DNA from: Sphingobacterium sp. ML3W
Lineage (GTDB): Bacteria; Bacteroidota; Bacteroidia; Sphingobacteriales; Sphingobacteriaceae
Assembly (NCBI RefSeq): GCF_000747525.1
Contig: NZ_CP009278.1
Span: 3,348,001 to 3,412,000, forward strand
Length of the DNA: 64,000 nucleotides
Direction of reading: 5' to 3'
The stretch's first letter is position 1. Each line of letters begins with the position of its first letter. The notes below the pieces were generated by a model. The model was not told the DNA's origin and searched no databases. It saw only the letters and a program-made list of their open reading frames with translations. A program made the translations under genes and the position numbers. Of the stretch, positions 50,423 through 60,332 are shown piece after piece.

Positions 50423-53400
50423 TTAATGACATCCGTTGGTAATTTTAGATGCAGATTCTGTATTGTATTTAACGCCGTGATGATCTTCAAAATCATTAAC
50501 CCCTCCAATATGGCTTTTTTTATGTGCTTCAAGTGAAACCAATTGCATTTTCATTTCATTTGTTTTTGGGTCATAACTAATGTGGTGAGAAATCCACTTA
50601 CTTGCATCAAAGCCTTCTTTTAATTTTGCTGCTTCATATAGAGCAACTTTATCATTATAATGATAGCCTGTTGCTTTTATAGTGTATATTCCTTGTGCAT
50701 TAGGATGTAAAGATCCGATTGGAAAGGTTATATGCTCTGATAATCCAAAAATATCGGTACTTGTATTCGGATCGTGGACGTAAGCATAAATATTTAAACC
50801 ACCTGCAATAGAAATTGGATCCTGACTTATATAATTCCCACTTTCTACATCGTAATACCGAAACCTATTATAATACAATCCCGTTTCTATATCTTCATAT
50901 TGTCCCGGATAACGAAATGGGATAAAAGAACTTGCTCCTTCAAGATTACGGATTTTGCCATAAATATCCAACTCCATTTCCCAAACTTTTTCTCCTTTTT
51001 CATCAAATGCTTGGCATGGTGTTCCTAAATAATCGGTTACTATAGAATATTTTTGATCTCCAACAATTTTGGCCGTAGGTTTAAATGTGCCTTCTTCAAA
51101 AACCCAAGTAATACAATCGGAAGTAACTGGCTCTGGTTGATCTTGCTGCAAGAATCCCATATCATCTACAATCCATTCGGGACGATTCTCTACTGCATAA
51201 TTCCATTCATGTAATGGCGTATTTCCATCCCAAACAAAACGAGTGATGTTATTGGCTACAATTTTAGCTGTTCGTCTTCCTATAGCATCATATTCAAATA
51301 TTACTTTTGTTCCATTGGGTTTTTCTACCTGTTTGAGCATTCCATTTCCTTGCCACTGGTACTTCCAGGTTTCTTTTCCTGTTTTCTGAATTAGATTGCC
51401 TTCAACATCGTACAGATAGAAAAATTCTTTGTCTCGTATTAACTTTCCTCCTATTCCATATTCTTTATCATTCCGCTCTTTTGTTTCAAATAGATTTCCT
51501 ACCTCATCTGGAAACTTATAATCGTATTGCCCGTCTTCATATTTTGCCCAAGCTAAACTTCCAAAAGCATCATGCCCATAATCGGTTTGTCCTTGGGTAA
51601 GCTCATTGACCATTTTCCATAAACGGTTATTGGTGCTCCAACTGTAACGACGATGGCGCATAATTTGTTTTTCTGATTTTACCTGATGTACAATAGGGTG
51701 TCCGCCAGAATCATATTCCCAATTACTTTGTATTCCCCCACTCATAGTGCGACTTAACTCTTGTCCCATCACACTATATTGTCGCTGCATTTCCCATGAA
51801 TTTTCTAAATCCTTCGTTCCTGCTTGCGTTTGAATCAGATTGCCTAACTTATCATATTCATGTTGGACATTAGCTCCTAAACTACTGGTTACTGCTATGC
51901 GTTGTCCATTACGATTAAAAATACTTTGTACACCATGTTCGCCTTGCTGATCCTCAATAATGCGTCCCATCGCATCACGCTGTAATTTCACAGTAATTTG
52001 CTCATTGACTGCTTCAATCATGAGACCTCGTTTATCATAACTATAGGCTTCCCAACTTCCATCATAATATTCGGAACGGATAATTTGCCCAATCAGATTA
52101 TACTCATATTCCGTCCATCGATCTTCTGGTCGTTCAATGCGGACTACTTTACCTGCTCGATCTCTTCGGTACTCTCTTTTTAATCCGTCGAATCCAATTT
52201 CTTCTACAACATCTCCATTTCCATTTCTACGGAAACGGTATAATTCTTTATGTTCATTTTGAATGTTTACTAATTCTTCATTTTCATTATACGCAAACTT
52301 CACTTTTACTCCATTCTCTTCCCGCATGGTGAGATTGCCCATCGGTGTATATTCAAAGCGCACATCGTGATGATTGTCTCGGGCATGAATAACTTCATCG
52401 TAGGCATTATATTGTAATCGTACAGAACTATTATCGGGATGAATTACTTGTATCACTCTACCGAGTGCATCATAACTAAATTTTTGAGTTCCTCCCAATG
52501 GATTGGTTGATTTTTCAACTTCACCTCGATCATTATAAGTCCAAGTCGCTATGTCACCTTCTGGTAAATACATCTTAACCAGATTATGCTGCTTATCATA
52601 TTCTAATCGGGTTCTACGTTTACTCACATCACGAATTTCACGAACTAATCCTTCTTCGTTATATTCAAATGCTGTTATTCCTTTATCGGGTGCTACTGTA
52701 GTTCGCAATACACCTGATTCATCATAATTCCATATTCGCCTATTTCCTTCGGGATCATTGGCTATAATTAATCGATCGTTTTCATCATATACATAGGTAT
52801 ATTGTGAACTATCAGGCTGAATAACTGATTTTAAATTGCCTTTATCATCATAGGTATAGCCAGTCAAATTTCCTTCTTCATCGATCTCACGGTACAATTC
52901 GAACATATCGGTGTATTCGAAAAATTTAGAATTCCCTAATGCATCTTGAATTTGAGTGCATAAAAAATCTTCATTATAATAGTATATACTTTCATTGCCC
53001 AAGGCATCGGTAATCACATTGTATCCTAATTCTGGGTAATAGGCCAAACGTCCTTCTAGAACGCCCCCATCTCCCCAAGTATGAACGCATCGTCCTTGTT
53101 TATCATATTTCCAATAGAATGTTTGTCCATTACGGTCTGTTTTGGAATCCATCAAATGATTGTGATAGGTAATTGTTGTTGCTTTTTCTAATGCATCCAA
53201 AATCGCAATCAAATCTCCTTCCTCACTATAACGGTATCCTACTAATAGTTCTTTTCCTTTTTTGGTTTGCAAATACACTGCCGTAATACGCTTTTGTTCA
53301 TCAAGATCAAAAGTCAAAACTCTACCACAGCTGTCTGTTATTCCATGAAGTGCTGTTCCTGCATAATGCAATTGTATGGCCAATCCTGCTACATTACTGA

Positions 53401-54418
53401 TGCTCACTGCTACGCATTTTGCATTCGTAACTGCTTCGTAGCTATACGTTAATAGCGAATTGTGGTTATAAACTGTATAATTATTCCCGATTCTTTTTAA
53501 GGTTAATCGTTCCATTCGATGGTAAAACTCTTGTTCTTCTTCTAAAAGAGGAAATCCTGCACTGCGTCCATCTGGAAGCATAACTCCAATAAATCCATCA
53601 CTATGATGGATGGTTAAATCAAGGCTATAGCTAAAATGATATCCATGTCCTAATTGATGTTCATAGGAAGCATCTGAATTCCAAATACGCTCCCATACTA
53701 ATGGGATAGGTCCCGGTAATTCAAAATCTATTACTTCAGAAAAGACTATTCCTTGTACTAAATCTACGGGTTCGAAACCATGCTTACATAAAAATTTACT
53801 CAATCGATTAGGTCCTTTTGCTGCTTTATTAGCTAACTTATTTAGTTTTTTAAGCATTGAACTGAATACTTTCCCAAGGCCTTTCATTAGAAAACCAAAT
53901 CCTAATCCTGCTGCCAAATTGATGAGTATCCCCATTAAATCTGGAACATAAGGACCGGCAATATTCACAGGCTTACCCGTTGGAATAGGTAAACTCATAC
54001 TTGTGGGTGCAAATAAGGATGGAATAGGTTTCCACCATTTTTTTCCAGGGGATAAACTCAATGGAATTCCAATATCATTGCACGTCATTTCCATATAACC
54101 TTTTGGACTAATACGACGTCCTTCCATATAAGCATCTTTACTTCCAAAAAAGTTCATTGATTCATGGCCAATTACGGGTATCATTGCAAACGGCCCCGTA
54201 AATAATGGAATGTGTATAAAGGTTATGATTCTTCCTCCCGTATCGGTAACACCTCTAGGTACACCATTTACATTGACCGAAGAACCAATAAAAGGAATAT
54301 AGTCCATCGGGTCGATTACAATCCCAATGTAGGGATGTATCGGATTAAAAGGTGGTAATGTATTGAAATGCAAATCAATACCAATCACAGGGGTAAAATG
54401 ATTATTTGTTAGCAACAT
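50423..54418 (-). CDS. Rhs polymorphic toxin with PAAR-like head and HNH-type tip
   Basis: A 1331-residue protein. Residues about 1-155 form a PAAR-like (DUF4150-type) domain with I-G-S-S-V-N-V-N-G and I-G-H-E-S; a helical hydrophobic hairpin lies near 160-190; YD/Rhs repeats run to about 1225 (many G-x-x-x-x-Y/E-Y-D motifs); the core ends R-Y-Y-D...D-P-N-T-S-T-D-I-F-G-L. The last about 107 residues carry a variable tip with W-I-S-H-H-I-S-Y-D and H-K-K-S-H-I-G-G, resembling the WHH/HNH nuclease group. The Bacteroidota type VI secretion route is likely because of the PAAR-like head, but no T6SS genes are in the window. Immunity follows directly. Confidence 0.9.
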   Translation of the reverse strand: MLLTNNHFTPVIGIDLHFNTLPPFNPIHPYIGIVIDPMDYIPFIGSSVNVNGVPRGVTDTGGRIITFIHIPLFTGPFAMIPVIGHESMNFFGSKDAYMEGRRISPKGYMEMTCNDIGIPLSLSPGKKWWKPIPSLFAPTSMSLPIPTGKPVNIAGPYVPDLMGILINLAAGLGFGFLMKGLGKVFSSMLKKLNKLANKAAKGPNRLSKFLCKHGFEPVDLVQGIVFSEVIDFELPGPIPLVWERIWNSDASYEHQLGHGYHFSYSLDLTIHHSDGFIGVMLPDGRSAGFPLLEEEQEFYHRMERLTLKRIGNNYTVYNHNSLLTYSYEAVTNAKCVAVSISNVAGLAIQLHYAGTALHGITDSCGRVLTFDLDEQKRITAVYLQTKKGKELLVGYRYSEEGDLIAILDALEKATTITYHNHLMDSKTDRNGQTFYWKYDKQGRCVHTWGDGGVLEGRLAYYPELGYNVITDALGNESIYYYNEDFLCTQIQDALGNSKFFEYTDMFELYREIDEEGNLTGYTYDDKGNLKSVIQPDSSQYTYVYDENDRLIIANDPEGNRRIWNYDESGVLRTTVAPDKGITAFEYNEEGLVREIRDVSKRRTRLEYDKQHNLVKMYLPEGDIATWTYNDRGEVEKSTNPLGGTQKFSYDALGRVIQVIHPDNSSVRLQYNAYDEVIHARDNHHDVRFEYTPMGNLTMREENGVKVKFAYNENEELVNIQNEHKELYRFRRNGNGDVVEEIGFDGLKREYRRDRAGKVVRIERPEDRWTEYEYNLIGQIIRSEYYDGSWEAYSYDKRGLMIEAVNEQITVKLQRDAMGRIIEDQQGEHGVQSIFNRNGQRIAVTSSLGANVQHEYDKLGNLIQTQAGTKDLENSWEMQRQYSVMGQELSRTMSGGIQSNWEYDSGGHPIVHQVKSEKQIMRHRRYSWSTNNRLWKMVNELTQGQTDYGHDAFGSLAWAKYEDGQYDYKFPDEVGNLFETKERNDKEYGIGGKLIRDKEFFYLYDVEGNLIQKTGKETWKYQWQGNGMLKQVEKPNGTKVIFEYDAIGRRTAKIVANNITRFVWDGNTPLHEWNYAVENRPEWIVDDMGFLQQDQPEPVTSDCITWVFEEGTFKPTAKIVGDQKYSIVTDYLGTPCQAFDEKGEKVWEMELDIYGKIRNLEGASSFIPFRYPGQYEDIETGLYYNRFRYYDVESGNYISQDPISIAGGLNIYAYVHDPNTSTDIFGLSEHITFPIGSLHPNAQGIYTIKATGYHYNDKVALYEAAKLKEGFDASKWISHHISYDPKTNEMKMQLVSLEAHKKSHIGGVNDFEDHHGVKYNTESASKITNGCH

Positions 54419-54945
54419 AACCGTGTATTTTTAAGATTCACTTTCTTTTTTCTCCGGTAGGCTTTCTTTCAGCCTATATGCTGATTCTTATTTTTATTCT
54501 CATGTAATCCATGATGGTGTACGGTAAAACCGTAACCCATAATACCTAAGCTACTTTTAGCAAAGCTTGTAGCAATGAAAATGATGGTATGTATTTAATT
54601 TTGGTTAATAACCAATTTTGATGACCGAGACGATATTTACCTAAAAAACTCAGTCACAGGATATTAAACTTAGTGTTTTTTTAAATAACTTTATGTTATT
54701 GGTTGCTAATATTACTAATATTTTTAGTTCGCAGACCAAGTGTTACAGATAACAAGATACATACAGTAATATAATAAAGGCATCCCATTGACCTTACAAA
54801 GGTCTTTAATCAACCCATATCCAGTTAACATTTTTAGTATGTATATTTTGGATGTCCCAATTAGAATAGGTTTATAAAAGAAAAAGCCTTTCTTACTCTA
54901 AATGAATATTATATATAATAATTATTCAAACGTTTTTTTTTAAAA
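54419..54945. other. intergenic region upstream of rhs
   Basis: Contains the palindrome at 54520 and otherwise A/T-rich sequence without a reliable gene. No promoter of the TAnnTTTG type was identified with confidence. The gap separates the rhs unit from the upstream gene pair, whose last stop is at 54946. Confidence 0.5.
54520..54534. promoter_or_regulatory. TACGGT palindrome upstream of rhs
   Basis: TACGGTAAAACCGTA, with perfect 6-base arms around AAA, lies 102 bases before the rhs start codon. The complementary form is found at nearly the same distance (97 bases) before the gene at 56884. Confidence 0.5.
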
Positions 54946-55497
54946 TTACTTCTTTGTTAAAATAATATCTGTTGGGATTGAAAAAGCCCTATCTTTTTTT
55001 GGCTTTGATTCACCCGGTAAAACAACGGTTATTCCTCCTGGAATATTATTTAGTGTCATTCTAGCTTGATTATTGCCTAATAATTCTAATTCGATATATA
55101 TTGTCTTCATTTTAATTACATCGGAAGTTGAAAATTTAATAATATTTTGGGCAATTGTCCTACCACTTTTCCTATAACCATCCAACGTACTATTGGATAT
55201 TATCTCTCCATTTCCTTTTTCATAATAGTAATCAAGTTGAGGATTATCAAAAAAAACCTCTAATTTAGGAGTAAACGTTTTTTTTTGTTCGATTTTAATA
55301 ATTAAATTTTCATTTCCATTTTTATATTCCCAAACACCTTCAAAAGGTTTTTCTTTTTCCATCTGTTCTGAAAATCTGTAATAGTCACCCTTTTTTAATT
55401 CGGGAATCTCTCCTTTTTTGAGGATTATTACTTTTTCTTGTCCATGTAGTATACTACTGCATAAAAACACTATTACTAAACTTATATATTTTTTCAT
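54946..55497 (-). CDS. unknown exported protein downstream of JAMM-like lipoprotein
   Basis: A 183-residue protein with a signal peptide (K-K-Y-I-S-L-V-I-V-F-L-C-S-S-I-L-H-G-Q). The body is beta-rich with F-E-G-V-W-E-Y-K-N-G, resembling lipocalin-like or DUF-type envelope proteins. It lies 13 bases after the JAMM-like gene, probably in one operon. Function unknown. Confidence 0.65.
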   Translation of the reverse strand: MKKYISLVIVFLCSSILHGQEKVIILKKGEIPELKKGDYYRFSEQMEKEKPFEGVWEYKNGNENLIIKIEQKKTFTPKLEVFFDNPQLDYYYEKGNGEIISNSTLDGYRKSGRTIAQNIIKFSTSDVIKMKTIYIELELLGNNQARMTLNNIPGGITVVLPGESKPKKDRAFSIPTDIILTKK

Positions 55498-55510
55498 ATC
55501 TATTTTTTTA

Positions 55511-56884
55511 TTAATTACAATTATTTACAACTATATTTAATCCTGATGTTGCTTTACTAATAGAATTCCATTGGCTAAAATCGGCATTTGCTTTCATTAA
55601 TTTAAGCCCTGAGCCTTCTAATACTGTTAGTAAAGCAAATTCACGTGCTTGAATTACATTGAAAGCCAAGGACATATTTTGAAATGCATAATCATAAAGA
55701 TTTTCCATTTGTTCCATAACTGTATTATTACTAAAACTTGCATTTCCAAAGTTATTAAATGTCGATGCATTATCAATCATCATGACATATGTGGTGCCAT
55801 GACTGGACACGACTGTTGCGGTAAACGTCGATGTATTCTGGATATTACCGCCTTGATACAATTGATAAATGGCTTTTATATCAGCTATTGAAAATGTAGA
55901 AAAACCAGTTTTAGAATCTCCTACTACATGTGTATGCATATATCCACTAATAGGACTTGTTGGTGAAAGTTCTATTTCATGTGTATTAGAATTTCCTTCA
56001 ATAGCTTCGTAACTAGTAGAAGTTCCATTTGTAGTCATTAAAAATCCTGTTTCATAATTTACGTTTAGGCTTGCTTTTAGTTCGTTCAGTTTTCCTTTGA
56101 ATTCTGCATCATTTGCCTTCTTCTTCATCTCTTTACAAGGGGTCGTTGCTGCTTCCTCAGGATTATTTCCTGCTCCGCCACTGCTTCCGCCATAATTCCA
56201 CCATCCAGAATTAGAAGGATTTGAATTAGGCCCTGTTAGTGGTCCATAAGCTAACCATACATCTCTAATGCCACCATTGCCAGCAGGTGAAGTACTTCCG
56301 TCTACTTTTACAGGGTCTAGTATGCCACCATCAATAGGATCATCTGGTATAAAGCCAATAACGCCTTTGTTACCTTGCTCTCCTGTATTATAAACTAATT
56401 GATGTGTGATAATACCATTTTTCACATTGTATCCACTAGAGAAATTTCCTTCCAGATCAGTAATAAGAATTACTCCTGTAAAGTTTTCATCTGTACTACT
56501 CTGGTCACGTCGCATACTAAAAACACGGGCAATAATCTCATTCTCCATTTTAAATAATATTACTCTACTGTAATATTTTGGATAAGCAATTACTGCTGGA
56601 ATTACCGTTATTTTTTGATCACTATTAATCAATGGTTCATGACTAATTTGGTCTTGGAATAATGTTACAAAAATCGTAGATAATGTATCCTTTGCTTCTT
56701 TTGCTTTTTTTTCAGTGTTGAAAAGTTTATTGTGATTAAGGTAAGCTTTGGCCTCTTCTAGGCTTACTGTAGTAATGGTTCTTAAATTAGTATTTTTAAT
56801 TTCTTCCAGTCCATTTTCATAATGACTACAACTATAAATAAAACATAGGAATAGCAATAGGTAATAGTAAATTTTTCCGCTCAT
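55511..56884 (-). CDS. lipoprotein with JAMM/MPN-like motif
   Basis: A 457-residue lipoprotein with lipobox I-Y-S-C-S near residue 19. The first half is unrecognised; the middle has G-G-S-S-G-G-A-G-N and a Gly/Asn/Pro-rich linker. Near residue 315 the sequence S-G-Y-M-H-T-H-V followed by F-S-I-A-D-I resembles the metal-binding H-x-H and downstream Asp of JAB/MPN peptidases; the usual S-x-x-D spacing differs and the upstream Glu is uncertain. It may be a surface peptidase or an envelope partner of the Rhs locus (inference). Confidence 0.55.
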   Translation of the reverse strand: MSGKIYYYLLLFLCFIYSCSHYENGLEEIKNTNLRTITTVSLEEAKAYLNHNKLFNTEKKAKEAKDTLSTIFVTLFQDQISHEPLINSDQKITVIPAVIAYPKYYSRVILFKMENEIIARVFSMRRDQSSTDENFTGVILITDLEGNFSSGYNVKNGIITHQLVYNTGEQGNKGVIGFIPDDPIDGGILDPVKVDGSTSPAGNGGIRDVWLAYGPLTGPNSNPSNSGWWNYGGSSGGAGNNPEEAATTPCKEMKKKANDAEFKGKLNELKASLNVNYETGFLMTTNGTSTSYEAIEGNSNTHEIELSPTSPISGYMHTHVVGDSKTGFSTFSIADIKAIYQLYQGGNIQNTSTFTATVVSSHGTTYVMMIDNASTFNNFGNASFSNNTVMEQMENLYDYAFQNMSLAFNVIQAREFALLTVLEGSGLKLMKANADFSQWNSISKATSGLNIVVNNCN

Positions 56885-57362
56885 AACACTAGATCTTTAT
56901 TCATATTATTAGGCAAAATAGGGAAATATTTTAAAATAGGGAAACCTTTTCAATACAAATACACCTTATAATCAATGATTTACGGTTTTACCGTAATTTT
57001 TATTGGGCTCAGAAGCTATTTTGGTATATATACTCTTGGGTCTACCAATTAAAAATACTAATTAAGACGACCTTTCTTAATTGAAGAATCGAAATTCGAT
57101 GTTTTAAGACCAGTGTAAAGCATCTGAAATATAATAGAATTCAAATTGGTAATAATTCTGATTTTAGTAAAAGGATATTGTTTATAGCTGATTGTAAAGA
57201 ATGGCACCGTACAAGACTGCTTAGAAAAATAATTTTTTAGGATGAGCCTTTTTTTTCTTTACCCAATAGCAACGCTCCTTCACCAAGTAATGGCATTGAC
57301 AAATTTTCCGCCATCGATCCAATTTAATTGGTCATCTTTATCTCTCATCTAAATTTAAAGAT
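56885..57362. other. divergent intergenic region with palindrome
   Basis: These 478 bases between the minus-strand lipoprotein and the plus-strand operon contain no convincing gene. They hold the palindrome at 56981-56995 and must contain promoters for both directions, but no strong TAnnTTTG match was identified on the plus strand. Confidence 0.5.
56981..56995. promoter_or_regulatory. TACGGT palindrome upstream of the JAMM-like lipoprotein
   Basis: TACGGTTTTACCGTA is the complement form of the site at 54520. It lies 97 bases before the start of the 56884 gene, on the side facing it. Confidence 0.5.
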
Positions 57363-58157
57363 TTGATAAAATCCATAATATTCGGCATCATGTTTTGTGT
57401 AGGATTAACGGCTTGCCAACCGAAGCCGCAAAAAACAATCCCTTTACCTATAGAAAATGCGTTAATAAAAATTACGGATTGTGGGGTAACTTATAGTGGA
57501 AAACAATTGCCGTTTGGGGAAAATATTGAAGCCTGGGAAAAGGTATTGGGACAAAAAAGCAGTCGCCCGCTATTTGGTATGTTTGATGATTTGGGCGTAG
57601 CCGTATCAATAGATGACACATCCGATAAGGAAGCTGCTTTTTATATTTTCTTTACCAATTTAGATAGCCCAGAAGGTAAAGCTGGAGAATTAAGTAGAGC
57701 GCATAGTGTCAACATGAAACCTTTTGAAACTATCGAAAAAGAATATAAAGCGGCTAATTTACCGATGACCGAAACACTGAAAGCTCAAATTAAAAAAGAT
57801 TTAGAAGAAACTTACAACCCCGAACAATATTTTTATCCTTACCATACATTTAAAGGCGTGGTCAATGTACAAGGTGTACCTATATCTGGCGATATGAATT
57901 TGCAAAAAATTAATGAATATAGGGAGCAAACCAAAAAGCTGGATATTTTTACTTTTTGGGATCGAAACGTGAATATGATAGATGAAACCTTAACAACGGA
58001 AGGCAAAGATGGAGTATATTTTCAAGTAACGGATAAAGAATGTAATGGAAAATTGTACAGAATTGTTTTGTTCTTTACAAACTACAAATTAGAATACATC
58101 CGTGTCCAGAATTTGAGTAAAAGTTATATGGAAATGTTGAAAAAATTAGAAGAGTAG
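57363..58157 (+). CDS. unknown lipoprotein (first gene of second run)
   Basis: A 264-residue lipoprotein with lipobox L-T-A-C near residue 18. It contains C-G-V-T-Y-S-G-K-Q-L-P-F-G and W-E-K-V-L-G-Q near residues 36-61. The start is TTG at 57363; an ATG at 57390 would shorten the signal too much. It leads a four-gene run whose gaps are 8, 50 and 20 bases. Confidence 0.65.
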   Translation: MIKSIIFGIMFCVGLTACQPKPQKTIPLPIENALIKITDCGVTYSGKQLPFGENIEAWEKVLGQKSSRPLFGMFDDLGVAVSIDDTSDKEAAFYIFFTNLDSPEGKAGELSRAHSVNMKPFETIEKEYKAANLPMTETLKAQIKKDLEETYNPEQYFYPYHTFKGVVNVQGVPISGDMNLQKINEYREQTKKLDIFTFWDRNVNMIDETLTTEGKDGVYFQVTDKECNGKLYRIVLFFTNYKLEYIRVQNLSKSYMEMLKKLEE

Positions 58158-58165
58158 ACCGAAAT

Positions 58166-59179
58166 ATGTACAAATCACTATATAAAGTGGCGTTCAACGT
58201 TTTTGTTTTATTAGCTATGGTAAATAGCAGTTGTGGACAAAAAGCAAATGGAATGACCGAAAAGAAAATTTTAGCATTAGAAAAACAGGTAAAACACTAC
58301 GATAAAGAGCCAGGATATTTCATTATGTTTAACAGCTATTTTTGTAATATAGAGGTTTTTGTAAACGATATTGCCATTTATAAAAATTATGGAGCAGAAG
58401 AACTCACCACGTTTTACCCCTTAGATTTAAACGAATATATTTTAAAAAGTGGTGAGCAAAAAGTAACCGTTCGATTACTTCCAGAAGAGGGCAATACGCT
58501 GTCCAAGGAAACAAGTATGAAACTTAAGATTGCAAGAATAGCAAATTTAAAAACATACAAAAATTTTGAAAAGGAAAAGAAAGTTCTGGTCGAATATGAA
58601 ACCCCAATAGTGCCAAAAGAAGGCAAAACAGACGTAGAATATGGTGGATATTTCCAATATGCCGGATTACCTGTTTTTGAAAAAACGTTCACATTTCAGG
58701 CCGATGTTCCCTATACCGTACAAGGATGGGAAAACAGCCAAGTTTTAAATGGAAACGACCAAGATTTATCAAAATTAGAAAAAGAAGTAGTGGCATTTTA
58801 CCAGCAAGTAAAAAATATATATGGAAAGCGAGATCAAGAAAGCTTTAGGATATTAGTGGAGCCCCGTTTGAAAGAAATAGCACAATCACACTATTATAAT
58901 CAAAAAGATTTTAAGAAGATGATTGACGGTATAAATCAGATGTTTGGAAATGAAAATAAAGTTCATGCTATTGAGGATTATAAACTAAAGTTTTATGCCA
59001 ATGGACGAATTGCAACATTAGAACCAAAGGATAGTGTAAATGTCAAATTAGATCAAGTACTACGCTTTGAAACAGCAATTTATGATGATTATTTAAAACG
59101 AGAAGTAAAAGGAACGGCAGGATTTAGAATGCGATTGCACAAACCCAAAGGCAGTAATGCATTTGAGATTATACGATAG
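58166..59179 (+). CDS. unknown exported protein
   Basis: A 337-residue protein with a signal peptide ending in lipobox-like N-S-S-C near residue 23. The N-terminal half is beta-rich (F-V-N-D-I-A-I-Y-K-N-Y) and the C-terminal part is helical with V-N-V-K-L-D-Q. No family recognised. It follows the previous stop by 8 bases. Confidence 0.65.
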   Translation: MYKSLYKVAFNVFVLLAMVNSSCGQKANGMTEKKILALEKQVKHYDKEPGYFIMFNSYFCNIEVFVNDIAIYKNYGAEELTTFYPLDLNEYILKSGEQKVTVRLLPEEGNTLSKETSMKLKIARIANLKTYKNFEKEKKVLVEYETPIVPKEGKTDVEYGGYFQYAGLPVFEKTFTFQADVPYTVQGWENSQVLNGNDQDLSKLEKEVVAFYQQVKNIYGKRDQESFRILVEPRLKEIAQSHYYNQKDFKKMIDGINQMFGNENKVHAIEDYKLKFYANGRIATLEPKDSVNVKLDQVLRFETAIYDDYLKREVKGTAGFRMRLHKPKGSNAFEIIR

Positions 59180-59229
59180 TTGTAAATGCAGCTGTATTAG
59201 TTGTTATATATGGACAAAAGACAATATTT

Positions 59230-60312
59230 ATGTACAAAATTAGATTCGTATTATTCATCAGCTTTTTTTGCTCGAATTTTGTTTCATGTCAGGAAAAAAA
59301 AGCAAACACCACTATGAGTCAAAATACAACCGGAGCAACTAAAGAATTTAAGTGGCGGGAAACAATCACTTGTCCTTTGGGATATCCTGTTGATGTTTAT
59401 GAAGGTGGATTAGAGTCAAATAAAGGCTCTACTAGTCTTTATCTAGGTACACATACTGGAACTTATGGCTGGGGGCACATAGGAGGTAGCATGAGTTCGG
59501 GTATTAAACCATTACCAAATCGTTTGGATGTTGTATGGCTTTCTTATGCAGAAGATACCTTTTATCATATCGATACAAAGCTTGATTATGATAAAATACT
59601 CGCCTTATTTGAGGAAGGTTATCTCGATAGTTTTACACATAAAAAAATGACGTATTCAACTATAGTTGTAGGCTTTGCTCCAGGTGGAGTTGTTGTTGTA
59701 TGGCTTTTTGGTGCTGGAAAACAAATTGAGGTAAGTCGATATGAAGGAAAAAAAATAGTTATACCAGAGCAAGAAATTGCGAAGCTAGATAGCCACGAGA
59801 AGTTATTATTTAACCCAGATTATCGCAAGTCCATTATGTTTAATGAAAAAATTGTGCCTCTAGAAGTGCGAGAAGCTAACAAAAATAAACCCATACCCTT
59901 TGGGCTATGGGATACGTATAGAAAAAAATACAATTGGAAACCAAGCTATTCAATTCCTAATGGTGGTGAAGCAATTAATTCCTTTTTCATTATGCTAAAT
60001 GGCGAGCAGGAGGAATTTATTTATGAGACGTTTAAAAATAGAACATTTAGTCCAAGAGCTGTTCCTAGAATGGTGAATTTAGGATGGCGAGATTCTACTG
60101 GACAACGTTATGGAGGATCAGTAATTTTTAATGAGCAAGAAATTCTGAAGGTTTATCAGGAATTATATAAAAATGGTGCTGTTAAAAGTGCTGAATTAGT
60201 ATTTAAGGTAAATGTCTCAAATACTGCTATAATGGTATTCTTAAACTCCGAAGGACAAGAGGTTATAATCCGTGAAAATAAAATTGAAATATTTAAATCG
60301 AGTAAGCAATAA
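59230..60312 (+). CDS. DUF2931 family lipoprotein, copy 2
   Basis: A 360-residue paralogue of the 43983 gene; both share W-R-E-T-I-x-C-P, L-Y-L-G-T-H, D-V-x-W-L-S-Y-A-E-D and F-A-P-G-G-V-V-V-V-W-L, and end I-F-K-S-S-K. Signal and lipobox-like F-V-S-C near residue 20. The duplication links the two unknown operons on either side of the Rhs locus. Confidence 0.8.
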   Translation: MYKIRFVLFISFFCSNFVSCQEKKANTTMSQNTTGATKEFKWRETITCPLGYPVDVYEGGLESNKGSTSLYLGTHTGTYGWGHIGGSMSSGIKPLPNRLDVVWLSYAEDTFYHIDTKLDYDKILALFEEGYLDSFTHKKMTYSTIVVGFAPGGVVVVWLFGAGKQIEVSRYEGKKIVIPEQEIAKLDSHEKLLFNPDYRKSIMFNEKIVPLEVREANKNKPIPFGLWDTYRKKYNWKPSYSIPNGGEAINSFFIMLNGEQEEFIYETFKNRTFSPRAVPRMVNLGWRDSTGQRYGGSVIFNEQEILKVYQELYKNGAVKSAELVFKVNVSNTAIMVFLNSEGQEVIIRENKIEIFKSSKQ

Positions 60313-60332
60313 ATGCAATTAAAAACATCCTT

